Made by a program: the position numbers and the translations under genes | Shown here: positions 34,881-42,710 of the stretch, one piece after another | How positions within the stretch are numbered: the stretch's first letter is position 1 | Layout: each line of letters starts with the position of its first letter | Assembly: GCA_028873595.1 (NCBI GenBank) | Contig: JAPPOV010000033.1 | Span: forward strand, 1 to 64,000 | Length of the DNA: 64,000 bases | Direction: 5' to 3' | DNA from: Gemmatimonadota bacterium | Lineage (GTDB): Bacteria > Gemmatimonadota > Gemmatimonadetes > Longimicrobiales > Gaopeijiaceae | Notes under the pieces: model-generated | Seen by the model: only the letters and a program-made list of their open reading frames with translations | Databases searched by the model: none | What the model was told of the DNA's origin: nothing

Positions 34881-35930
34881 TCAGTTCGCGCCCAGGATCC
34901 CGTCCCAGTACGCGGTAATTTCCGACCCCGATAATGGTCGCGCTGGGCTCACGAGGCGAATGCCGACGTGAGGCGAGTCGGTATTCCACCAACGACTCTT
35001 TGGGATTTGCGGGTCTCTGCGTTTCCAAGCCGATGTCTCCTCGAAACGGTCGGCACAGCGCAGGTGGCGCAAGTCGTCGTCGAACGCACCTCCCCGTACG
35101 ACCCCGCGGCCACGCGTGGAGGTGTCAGGCTCCCTTCTCGTGGTCGGTGCGTCGTCGAGTGACGCGTAGCGGTCGGCGTCGTAGGGATGCAGCGTCCACT
35201 CGGCGGCGTTCCCCAGCAGGTCGTAGAGGCCCCAGGAGTTCGGCGCAAGCGTGCCCACGTCTCGGAGGGACCCGTCACTGTTCACCTCGAACCAGGCACG
35301 GTCGGACAGCAGGCTCGCGATGGACTCGAGGTCTTCCTGGTACGCTGCACCGAGACCGAATGCGTCCTCGTGCCCGGCGCGACATGCGTATTCCCATTCC
35401 ATTTCCGTGGGGAGCCGGTACAGCTGACCGGTCTTCTCCGAGAGCCAGCGGGCGAAGTGGAGTGCGGCGGCACGGGTCATCCCGGTCGCGGGCCTGCCCG
35501 CTCCGCCCATCCCGTGCGCGGGATCTTCGTAGGGCGGGCTGGGACGTGTGACCGCATCGGCGTCGAACGGGCGGCTCGGGTCCGCACGGATATCGTCATC
35601 AAGGCTGCGGTCGCGAAAGACCGAGAATACCTCGTGTGGAACCTCCGTCGTACCCATCCAGAACGGTCCGATGGTCAGCGTGCGCTGCGGTCCTTCGTCT
35701 TCGTCTCGACCCGGTTCGTCCGGCGGACTGCCGACTTTGAAGGAGCCGCCCGGGAGCAGGATCAGGTCGAATGATACGGTCGTACCCGGGATCGTCTGGG
35801 TCATGTGGTCACCCGACTGAACCGTCTGTGCCGCCGTGAAGGACGGAGGGAAGGATGCGCTGAGCAGACAGAAGAGCACGATCCTCCGGACGGCGAAGGT
35901 GTGGTTGGTCGGCTCGGGCTGGGTTCGCAT
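34881..35930 (-). CDS. Exported SUMF1-type protein without the maturase cysteines
   Basis: A 349-residue protein with a signal peptide (about 14-34, ending FTAAQ) and one formylglycine-generating-enzyme (SUMF1) fold: LLPGGSFKVGSP, FWMGTTEVPHE, YRLPTEMEWEYACRAG, NSWGLYDLLGNAAEWT, VVRGGAFDDD, and a final VGIRLV. True maturases place two cysteines after the RGGS motif; here that stretch is RGGAFDDDLRHLRCADR, so the pair is missing. It is therefore probably not a sulfatase activator, despite lying divergent from a sulfatase gene. The start is uncertain: ATG 35930 lacks a clear Shine-Dalgarno, and ATG 35981 or a GTG near 35885 are alternatives. Confidence 0.75.
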   Translation of the reverse strand: MRTQPEPTNHTFAVRRIVLFCLLSASFPPSFTAAQTVQSGDHMTQTIPGTTVSFDLILLPGGSFKVGSPPDEPGRDEDEGPQRTLTIGPFWMGTTEVPHEVFSVFRDRSLDDDIRADPSRPFDADAVTRPSPPYEDPAHGMGGAGRPATGMTRAAALHFARWLSEKTGQLYRLPTEMEWEYACRAGHEDAFGLGAAYQEDLESIASLLSDRAWFEVNSDGSLRDVGTLAPNSWGLYDLLGNAAEWTLHPYDADRYASLDDAPTTRREPDTSTRGRGVVRGGAFDDDLRHLRCADRFEETSAWKRRDPQIPKSRWWNTDSPHVGIRLVSPARPLSGSEITAYWDGILGAN

Positions 35931-36047
35931 GCGGGCCAATCGATCCAGTCCGACTTCGGGGCGCAATGGAATCGGAAGCATCAACTCGCTTCTGCTCCGT
36001 TCGCCTGTACCTTCGGAGTCCGGACTCGAGATGGAGAAGGCACGAAC

Positions 36048-37571
36048 ATGTGTAGACGAGTGATGACCCTGCAGATGTGGCGAGGTGTCGCTGCGCTCAC
36101 ACTCTTCATGTCGGTTGGTGCCTGCGCCGATGGTTCTCCGGAGCGCCCGAATATCCTTCTCGTCTTCACGGATGACCACGCGTCTCACGCCGTTTCCGCC
36201 TACGGGTCGGTGATCAACGAGACGCCGAACATCGACCGACTGGCGGCCGAAGGCATGCTCTTCGAGAACGCGTTCGTCACCAACTCGATCTGCGCCCCGA
36301 GCCGGGCGACGATTCTCACGGGCCAGTACGGGCACTTGAACGGGGTACCGACGAATTACGATACGCTGCACGCGACGACGCTGACCTTTCCGAAGCTGCT
36401 GCAGTCCGCCGGTTATCAGACGGCCCTTATCGGCAAATGGCATCTGAAGGTATATCCCGAGGGCTTCGACCACTTCGAAGTGCTTCGAGGGCAGGGGCCA
36501 TACTACAACCCCATCCTTTTTTCAGCCGACGACAGTGTCTCGTACGAGGGGTATACCACGGACATCATCACCGATCGGACGCTTCGCTGGATGCAGGAGG
36601 AGCGCGATGGAGATCGCCCCTTCCTGCTCATGTACCAGCACAAGGCGCCTCATCGGGAGTGGGCGCCGGGGCCGGAGCAGCTGAATCTGTTCGTCGATCA
36701 GGAGATCCCCGAGCCGGGCACGCTCTTTGACGATGCGTCCGGACGGACGTCGGCTGCGCTCACTCAGGAGATGACGATCGCTGAGCACATGAGTCCGCGG
36801 GACATGAAGTTCGTCGCGCCGGCCAATCTCACGCCCGATCAGCTCGCCACGTGGGACGCGGCGTACGGCCCGAGAAACGAAGCCTTTGAGGCGGCGGAAC
36901 TCGAGGGTGACGAGCGCACGTCTTGGCAATACCAGCGCTATATCAAGGACTACCTGCGGTCGATCGCGTCCGTCGACGAGAACCTCGGGCGGGTCCTCGA
37001 CTATCTCGACGCAGAAGGTCTCACGGAGAACACCGTCGTCGTCTACATGTCCGACCAGGGGTTCTTTCTTGGCGATCACGGATGGTACGACAAGCGGTGG
37101 ATGTATGAGGAGTCGCTGAGGACCCCCCTGATCGTGCGGTGGCCGGCGTCCGTGAACGCGGGTGAGCGCAATGACGCGCTGGTACAGAATCTCGACATCG
37201 CGCAAACGTTTCTGGATCTCGCTGATGTGTCGATTCCCGAGTCGATGCAGGGTGCGAGTCTCGTGCCGTTGCTGCGCGGCGAGACGCCACCCGACTGGCG
37301 AGACGCGATTTATTACCAGTACTTCGAGTATCCCGGCCCTCACATGGTGCGGAGGCACTACGGCATCCGCACGGGAACGCACAAGCTCATCCATTACTAC
37401 GAGATCGGGGAGTGGGAGCTCTTTGATCTCGAGGCGGATCCTGACGAGCTGCGCAGCGTGTTCGGGTCCCCGGACTACGCGGAAATTCAGGCTCGTCTGG
37501 CGATGCGACTGGATTCGATGCGCACGCATTTCGCCGTGCCAGTCGTGGACCCCGTCCCGTACGAGCGGTGA
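36048..37571 (+). CDS. S1 family sulfatase, lipoprotein
   Basis: A 507-residue sulfatase from ATG 36048 with GGAGAAGG upstream. The lipoprotein signal ends SVGAC (C26). Metal residues D42 and D43 lie in VFTDDHA. The formylglycine motif is CAPSRAT (C82), with IGKWHL and the late metal loop SDQGFFLGDHGWYDKRWMYEES typical of heparan/choline-type S1 subfamilies. The C-terminus resembles iduronate-2-sulfatase-like enzymes (ELFDLEADPDE). It is divergent from the SUMF1-like gene with 117 bp between them, so the two may share regulation. It is convergent with the GltS gene. Confidence 0.92.
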   Translation: MCRRVMTLQMWRGVAALTLFMSVGACADGSPERPNILLVFTDDHASHAVSAYGSVINETPNIDRLAAEGMLFENAFVTNSICAPSRATILTGQYGHLNGVPTNYDTLHATTLTFPKLLQSAGYQTALIGKWHLKVYPEGFDHFEVLRGQGPYYNPILFSADDSVSYEGYTTDIITDRTLRWMQEERDGDRPFLLMYQHKAPHREWAPGPEQLNLFVDQEIPEPGTLFDDASGRTSAALTQEMTIAEHMSPRDMKFVAPANLTPDQLATWDAAYGPRNEAFEAAELEGDERTSWQYQRYIKDYLRSIASVDENLGRVLDYLDAEGLTENTVVVYMSDQGFFLGDHGWYDKRWMYEESLRTPLIVRWPASVNAGERNDALVQNLDIAQTFLDLADVSIPESMQGASLVPLLRGETPPDWRDAIYYQYFEYPGPHMVRRHYGIRTGTHKLIHYYEIGEWELFDLEADPDELRSVFGSPDYAEIQARLAMRLDSMRTHFAVPVVDPVPYER

Positions 37572-37665
37572 AGTCGTCGGACAGAGTGTGGCATACCATG
37601 ACGCCTTTCAGGCGGAGCGGAAGGGTTCGGGACGACGCGATCGTTTGCTGACGAAGAGATGCGCT

Positions 37666-39006
37666 TCACCGACTTACACGGGTCGGAGGGCGTGTGCCCG
37701 GCTTGGGCCACAGGAAGAGGACGAGACCAACACCGACCACTCCGGTCAGCACGACAGGTAGCCCGAAGTTCACGATCAGGATGGGAACCGTGACGGTAAC
37801 GAACCCTCCTCCGACCATGGGCGAAATCACCAGCGCCTGGGCTGCGAACGCTTGAGCTCCCGTCGTGCGATTCTCCGGGTCGACGACTCGGAGCAGCATG
37901 AGCCCGATCGCTGTGACTGCGGTGGCCATCCCGTAGAAGGTGATGGATTGCTCGAACCAATCCTGCTGAATCATTCGGGGAGCGAGCACGAGGAACGCCA
38001 TCAGGGTCCAGGCGATTCCCGCAAGCATGAGCAACGTGAATGGCACGACGTTCTGCAGAAAGAGGTCGAGCCGGAGGGAGGCGATCGCGGCGACGATCAG
38101 CACATCGAGAGAAAGCCCCATGATGCGCTCGAAGGTAGCCCGATCGAAGTAGGTCGCCGCGCCCGCTCGACTGGCACCGAGTTGGATGGCGATCCCGCCG
38201 ATCATCGCGAGAGGGAATAGAGGAAAGCCGCTCATGGAGGAGTGGAGCGACCGAATTCCCGTCATGAGCAGCCACCCGATCAGGACGGCGACCATCGTCA
38301 CCGATACGTGCAGCGTGAATGTGTCGATCGCCCCACTTCGGGTCGTATGTGTCGCGGCCGTGGTGCGCTCATCCGAGGGGACCAGCGTGGTCATGTCTCC
38401 CATATCAGCAACGTCGCGCGAGGGGTCGAGCTGGTTGGCGTGACCGTGCCGGACACCCCAATGCACGAGCGCGAGGCCGCTTACTACCCCGACGACGATC
38501 CCGACCGTGGCCGACATCTGGCCCAAAGCACCGCCGGCCTCGAAGCCGAGGCCCTCGAATACGGGAGTCATGGCGGCGGCAGTTCCGTGCCCCCCGATAA
38601 AGCCGACCTCGAGCAGGCTCGCGAACAGCTCGGGAGTGCTGAAGAGAGGCCCGAGCACCAGCCATGTAAGGAGCATCCCTACCGCCAGCTGACCGAGCGC
38701 GACGATCGCTGCAAACCGGATCAGCGGTCCCCCGAGGCTCACGAGTTTTCCGGGCGACGGTATCGTCACGCCGAGAAACAGCGCGGCAAAGACGAAGTTG
38801 ATCAGGATGCCCGGTAAGCCCGACCAGACCGCGACCGTGTCCGCCGGAATTACGTCGAGCATATACGGGCCGAGAGCCAGGCCGACGAAGCCGCCAATGA
38901 CCGAAACCGGGAGCATGAGGCTGCGCAGCAGCCGGACCCGGCTTCGGAGCACGAGCCCTGCGAGGAGAAGCAGGCCGAGGCCGCCAAGTGCCACAAGGAA
39001 GTCCAT
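37666..39006 (-). CDS. Sodium/glutamate symporter family (GltS-like)
   Basis: A 446-residue membrane protein with about 11-12 helices. The segments GLPGILINFVFAALFLG and the pore-like VGFIGGHGTAAAM resemble the GltS family's inverted repeats, with the second repeat near FYGMATAVTAIGLMLLRVVDPENRTTGA. It would import glutamate or a related acid with sodium. It has a longer central loop (about 205-240) than E. coli GltS, so the substrate could differ. It is divergent from the FAD oxidoreductase with only 47 bp between, suggesting a joint function. Confidence 0.85.
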   Translation of the reverse strand: MDFLVALGGLGLLLLAGLVLRSRVRLLRSLMLPVSVIGGFVGLALGPYMLDVIPADTVAVWSGLPGILINFVFAALFLGVTIPSPGKLVSLGGPLIRFAAIVALGQLAVGMLLTWLVLGPLFSTPELFASLLEVGFIGGHGTAAAMTPVFEGLGFEAGGALGQMSATVGIVVGVVSGLALVHWGVRHGHANQLDPSRDVADMGDMTTLVPSDERTTAATHTTRSGAIDTFTLHVSVTMVAVLIGWLLMTGIRSLHSSMSGFPLFPLAMIGGIAIQLGASRAGAATYFDRATFERIMGLSLDVLIVAAIASLRLDLFLQNVVPFTLLMLAGIAWTLMAFLVLAPRMIQQDWFEQSITFYGMATAVTAIGLMLLRVVDPENRTTGAQAFAAQALVISPMVGGGFVTVTVPILIVNFGLPVVLTGVVGVGLVLFLWPKPGTRPPTRVSR

Positions 39007-39053
39007 GGCGGCCCAACCTAGCCCCGGAGAGGCCCGGGTGGGAGGTTGGGTGG

Positions 39054-40196
39054 ATGAACGAACGAGCGTGGGAATACGTGATCGTCGGGGGCGGCATCTA
39101 TGGGGTCGCCACGGCGTGGCATCTGGCGAGCGCTGGCGGCGAGGTGCTGGTGCTGGAAGGTCGAACCGTGGCCTCGGGTGCGTCGGGCGGCCTCGGCAAG
39201 CGTGGTGTGCGGGCGAACGGCCGCGACCTCCGCGAGTTGCCGCTCATGCGTGCGGCCTATGAGGTATGGCCAACCCTGGAAGCCGACCTGGGGCATCCGA
39301 CCGGGTGGGAGCGAGTCGGCCACCTTCGTCTCTACGAGCGTCACCACGACGTCGGCGCCGCCCGGGCGCGCGCGTGGGCCCAGGGTGAAGCCGGTATCGA
39401 GACGTACCACCTGGACCGGAGTGGCGTGCGCGAGATCGAACCGGGTCTGAGCGACGTCGTGCTCGGTGCGCTCCATTGCCCCAATGACGGTGTCGCGGAT
39501 CACAGCGCGACGACGGCGGGTTATGCGGCGCAGGCCCGAGAAGCTGGAGTGGTCATCCGGGAGGGTGCGGTCGTCTCTGCGGTGGAGGTGACGGGCGGGC
39601 GGGCAGCCACAGTCGTGCTCGCCGGGGGAGAGCGCATCACGGTGCGCGGAGACCTCCTGCTGCTGAACAATACGGGTGTCGCACCGCTCGTGTCCGCGTC
39701 GTTCGGCCGTTCGTTGCCGGTGTGGAAGATCTTCCCTCAGGCGATGTGCACCGATCCTGTGGCTGAGCCACCGTTCAGCTCACTCTTCGGTCACGCTCAT
39801 CGACCCCTGGCTCTCAAGATGGTACCGGGTGGGGCGGTCATGGCCTCCGGTGGCTGGCGAGGGCGATGGAACCCGGAGCGAGGCGAAGGCGAGGCTCTGC
39901 CGGACGCGGTGCGCGGGAACTGGGCCGAAGCCGTGCGGGTGTTTCCAGTCCTGGAGGATCTGGAGCCCAGGGTAGCTCGGGCTGATCGAGCGGAGAGTGC
40001 GTGCGTCGACGACATCCCGATCATCGATCGACTTCCCGAGGCTTCGAACGTGATTGTCGGCACGGGCTGGTCCGGGCACGGATGGGCCATCGCCCCGGCT
40101 GCGGCACCGTTGATCGCGCAGTGGGCTCGGGAGGGTGGGGATGCCCCCGGGCCGCTACGGCCCTTTCGGTTGGGCCGCTTCATGAGCAGGCGGTGA
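39054..40196 (+). CDS. DAO family FAD-dependent amino acid/amine oxidoreductase
   Basis: A 380-residue glycine/sarcosine oxidase-like flavoprotein from ATG 39054 (GGAGG upstream). The FAD Rossmann loop is VIVGGGIYGVATAWHLA (about 9-25), followed by a GASGGLGKRGVR segment. The C-terminal GTGWSGHGWAIAPAAAPLIAQW is the typical FAD-closing stretch. It has no signal peptide, so it is cytosolic. It is divergent from the GltS-type symporter, which suggests that it oxidises the imported amino acid or amine (inference). It is convergent with selO across 129 bp that holds only a weak hairpin (40302-40321). Confidence 0.88.
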   Translation: MNERAWEYVIVGGGIYGVATAWHLASAGGEVLVLEGRTVASGASGGLGKRGVRANGRDLRELPLMRAAYEVWPTLEADLGHPTGWERVGHLRLYERHHDVGAARARAWAQGEAGIETYHLDRSGVREIEPGLSDVVLGALHCPNDGVADHSATTAGYAAQAREAGVVIREGAVVSAVEVTGGRAATVVLAGGERITVRGDLLLLNNTGVAPLVSASFGRSLPVWKIFPQAMCTDPVAEPPFSSLFGHAHRPLALKMVPGGAVMASGGWRGRWNPERGEGEALPDAVRGNWAEAVRVFPVLEDLEPRVARADRAESACVDDIPIIDRLPEASNVIVGTGWSGHGWAIAPAAAPLIAQWAREGGDAPGPLRPFRLGRFMSRR

Positions 40197-40325
40197 CTGA
40201 GAAGTCGACAGCCGACCGGGGCCAGCCGCACGGCACCGTCTCAAGGGCCGAAGCTCAGCCCGTGTAGCGAGAGGGTGGCTGGCCACGGGTCACCGAAGAG
40301 GAGAATCGTCGCGGAGATTCTGCGC

Positions 40326-41798
40326 TCACGTCCCACAGTACGTCGTGTATTGGCCGAAACTGTCCGGCGCGCGAGTCTCGAACTCCTCCAGACCCTCGCG
40401 CCGATCGAAGGGCCGCTCGAGGACGTTCAGGATGCGACGGAACGGTTCGAGGTCTGAGGCGTCGGCGGCGTCGAGGGCTTCCTGCACTTTGTGGTTGCGT
40501 GGGACGTACACGGGATTCACTCGATCCATGGCATCGGCCCGTGATGAGGCGCTCTCGGTCTCGCGGGCCAGTCGTGCGATCCACAGATCCATCCAGGCGT
40601 CGATGGCGGTCGCATCGGGAAAGAGCGCCCGAACCGCGCTGCGATCACCCCGCGCGCTGTCGGCCAGGCGACGGAAGAAGCCGGTGAAGTCGACGTCCTG
40701 GCCCTCCAGCGCGTTGAAGAGCTTCTCGACGAGCGCTCCGTCCTCCGGCTCCGACCCGGCCAGTCCTAGCTTCGCGCGCATCCTCTCTAACCAATGACCT
40801 TCATACACCGGCGCGAATGCCTCGACCTCGGCAGTGGCCAGCGAGATGGCGCGATCCTCGTCGGGGTCGATGAGCGGAAGCAGGGTCTCCACGAGCCTGG
40901 CGAGATTCCACTTGGCGATGGCCGGCTGATTGCCGTATGCGTAGCGTCCGTGGTGGTCGATCGAGCTGAACACGGTCGTCGGGTCGTACCCGTCCATGAA
41001 CGCGCAGGGCCCGTAGTCCAGTGTCTCTCCGGCCACCGTTGTATTGTCGGTGTTCATGACTCCGTGCACGAATCCGATCGACATCCAGCGTGCGACGAGC
41101 GCGGCCTGGCGATCGCGTATGGCCCGAAACATCTGCAGGTAGCGATCGTCCTCCTTCGAGAATTCGGGGAAGTGTCGTGCGATCGTGTACTCCGCGAGCT
41201 GGCGAACACGCTCCACCTCACCTCGCGCAGCGAAGAACTGGAAGGTCCCTACGCGGATGTGACTCGATGCGATCCGTGCGAGGATGGCTCCCGGTTGCGC
41301 GCCCTGGCGCCAGATTTCTTCGCCTGTGGTGACAGCGGCGAGCGATCTCGTCGTGGGCACCTCGAGTGCGTGCATGGCCTCGCTGATCAGGTACTCACGC
41401 AAGACCGAGGAGAGTGTCGCTTTCCCGTCTCCACCTCGTGAGAACGGGGTTCGCCCCGAGCCCTTGAGCTGGAGATCGTGGCGAGTGCCGGCACGGTCGA
41501 TCAACTCACCGAGCAGGAGGGCGCGGCCGTCTCCGAGTTGGGGGACGAAGTTGCCGAATTGATGCCCTGCATACGCCTGTGCCAGTGGCGTTGTCCCTTC
41601 CAGTGCCTGAGTTCCGGCCAGGACGCGGGCCCCGACGTCGCTCGCCAGCGTAGCCTCATCCAGCTGCAGCTCTTGGGCGAGGGCGCGGTTCAGGTGAACG
41701 ATCCTGGGCTCTGGCACCACCGCCCCTTGCCAGGGGACATAGAAGCCTTCGAGCTCGACGGCGTACGTGTTCTCGAATCCGAACGACGACGTCGACAT
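40326..41798 (-). CDS. selO: Protein adenylyltransferase SelO
   Basis: A 490-residue pseudokinase-fold enzyme that transfers AMP to proteins and is linked to redox control. Motifs are AYAGHQFGNFVPQLGDGRA, LQLKGSGRTPFSRGGDGKATLSSVLREY, HGVMNTDN with the catalytic Asn/Asp, and LDYGPCAFMD. The C-terminus ends YCGT; eukaryotic homologues carry selenocysteine near this point, and bacteria commonly have cysteine. ATG 41798 shares a base with the TAA of the DUF2237 gene (TAATG), so the two are co-translated. The frame is open upstream to 41942, but those residues belong to the other gene's frame shadow. Confidence 0.95.
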   Translation of the reverse strand: MSTSSFGFENTYAVELEGFYVPWQGAVVPEPRIVHLNRALAQELQLDEATLASDVGARVLAGTQALEGTTPLAQAYAGHQFGNFVPQLGDGRALLLGELIDRAGTRHDLQLKGSGRTPFSRGGDGKATLSSVLREYLISEAMHALEVPTTRSLAAVTTGEEIWRQGAQPGAILARIASSHIRVGTFQFFAARGEVERVRQLAEYTIARHFPEFSKEDDRYLQMFRAIRDRQAALVARWMSIGFVHGVMNTDNTTVAGETLDYGPCAFMDGYDPTTVFSSIDHHGRYAYGNQPAIAKWNLARLVETLLPLIDPDEDRAISLATAEVEAFAPVYEGHWLERMRAKLGLAGSEPEDGALVEKLFNALEGQDVDFTGFFRRLADSARGDRSAVRALFPDATAIDAWMDLWIARLARETESASSRADAMDRVNPVYVPRNHKVQEALDAADASDLEPFRRILNVLERPFDRREGLEEFETRAPDSFGQYTTYCGT

Positions 41799-42184
41799 TA
41801 CTCCGCTTCCTCGGTCCACACGTTCGCGCGAAGGTCGTTCAGACTTGCGAACTCGAGGGCCGAAACGTGCGTTGCCTCGAGGACGACCGGCGGCGCCACA
41901 CCGGCTCGGTGTGCCTCGGCCCAGCGGGCAGCACAGAGACACCAGGCGTCCCCGGGCTTCAGGCCGGAGAAGCCGAACTCGGGGCGGGGCGTGCTCAGGT
42001 CGTTCCCCACTGACCGCGAGAAGACCAGGAAGCGGGCTGTCACTCGGGCGCAGACCACGTGCACGCCGACGTCGCCGTGGCCGGTGCGGCAGCAGCCGTC
42101 ACGAAAGAAGCCGGTGAGAGGTTCGTGCGAACAGTCCTCGAGCTCGGTGCCGAGCACGTTTCGTGGACCCTCGTTCCCGGACAT
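41798..42184 (-). CDS. DUF2237 family protein
   Basis: A 128-residue soluble protein from ATG 42184 with AGGGGAAG upstream. It follows the DUF2237 pattern closely: NVLGTELEDCSHEPLTGFFRDGCC, VCARVTARFLVFS, GNDLSTPRPEFGFSGLKPGD and WCLCAARW, with six or seven conserved cysteines. Its function is unknown; the cysteines suggest metal or redox chemistry. It is translationally coupled to selO, itself a redox-linked enzyme. Confidence 0.9.
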   Translation of the reverse strand: MSGNEGPRNVLGTELEDCSHEPLTGFFRDGCCRTGHGDVGVHVVCARVTARFLVFSRSVGNDLSTPRPEFGFSGLKPGDAWCLCAARWAEAHRAGVAPPVVLEATHVSALEFASLNDLRANVWTEEAE

Positions 42185-42389
42185 GGTGCTTCCCCTGGCG
42201 GTGGGTGAGACATCGGATTGACGGACGAGGCCCTTACCCCGAGGCCCTGCGGGTGCTCCCGGGCAGCCAGCTCGATCCCCGGGGAAGATCGGTGACCAGA
42301 TACCCGCTGAAGGAAAACTCAACCCACCCTTTACTCGTAAGGGGATTCAACGGTGAGTGTGTGCACCGGTGAACGGGGAGGGGGAGAAA

Positions 42390-42560
42390 ATGGGAAGTCT
42401 TATAGGACTCATGATGGTGTACGGCGTCGCAATGATCACGATCGGGACGATCATTGCTGGCGCGACCTTCTTGGTCAGGCGGCACCGACAGGGAGAGCCC
42501 CACGATGAACCTGGGACACGCGTGCCAAGCGCGACGGATCGCCCACGCGCCGTTGGATAA
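42390..42560 (+). CDS. Small single-helix membrane protein
   Basis: A 56-residue frame with a strong GGAGGGGGAG ribosome-binding site before ATG 42390. One membrane helix (about 4-27, GLMMVYGVAMITIGTIIAGATFLV) is followed by a basic then polar tail. I recognise no family. The clear ribosome-binding site and the clean hydrophobic segment argue that it is real. It stands alone on the plus strand between the DUF2237 and peptidase genes. Confidence 0.55.
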   Translation: MGSLIGLMMVYGVAMITIGTIIAGATFLVRRHRQGEPHDEPGTRVPSATDRPRAVG

Positions 42561-42710
42561 CTGTCGCCGGAGCTCGGAGCCGACGACGGCCTGTGCGTTG
42601 TTCAAGCGTTCGGCCTTCGGGCGTACGTCACGGTTTTGTCCTGATCTTGCGCGCGGTCCATTGAATCAAGTGCGACATCTCATGAGCAGCCGTCTGTTCC
42701 CTCAGCCGCC

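Noticed and set aside
34881-35930. Calling the SUMF1-like gene a sulfatase maturase
   Set aside because: The two catalytic cysteines expected after the RGGS motif are absent, so closeness to a sulfatase gene is not enough.
35931-36473. N-terminal extension of the SUMF1-like protein to 36473
   Set aside because: It would overlap most of the divergent sulfatase's 5' part, and the added residues look non-coding. A signal peptide appears only after 35930.
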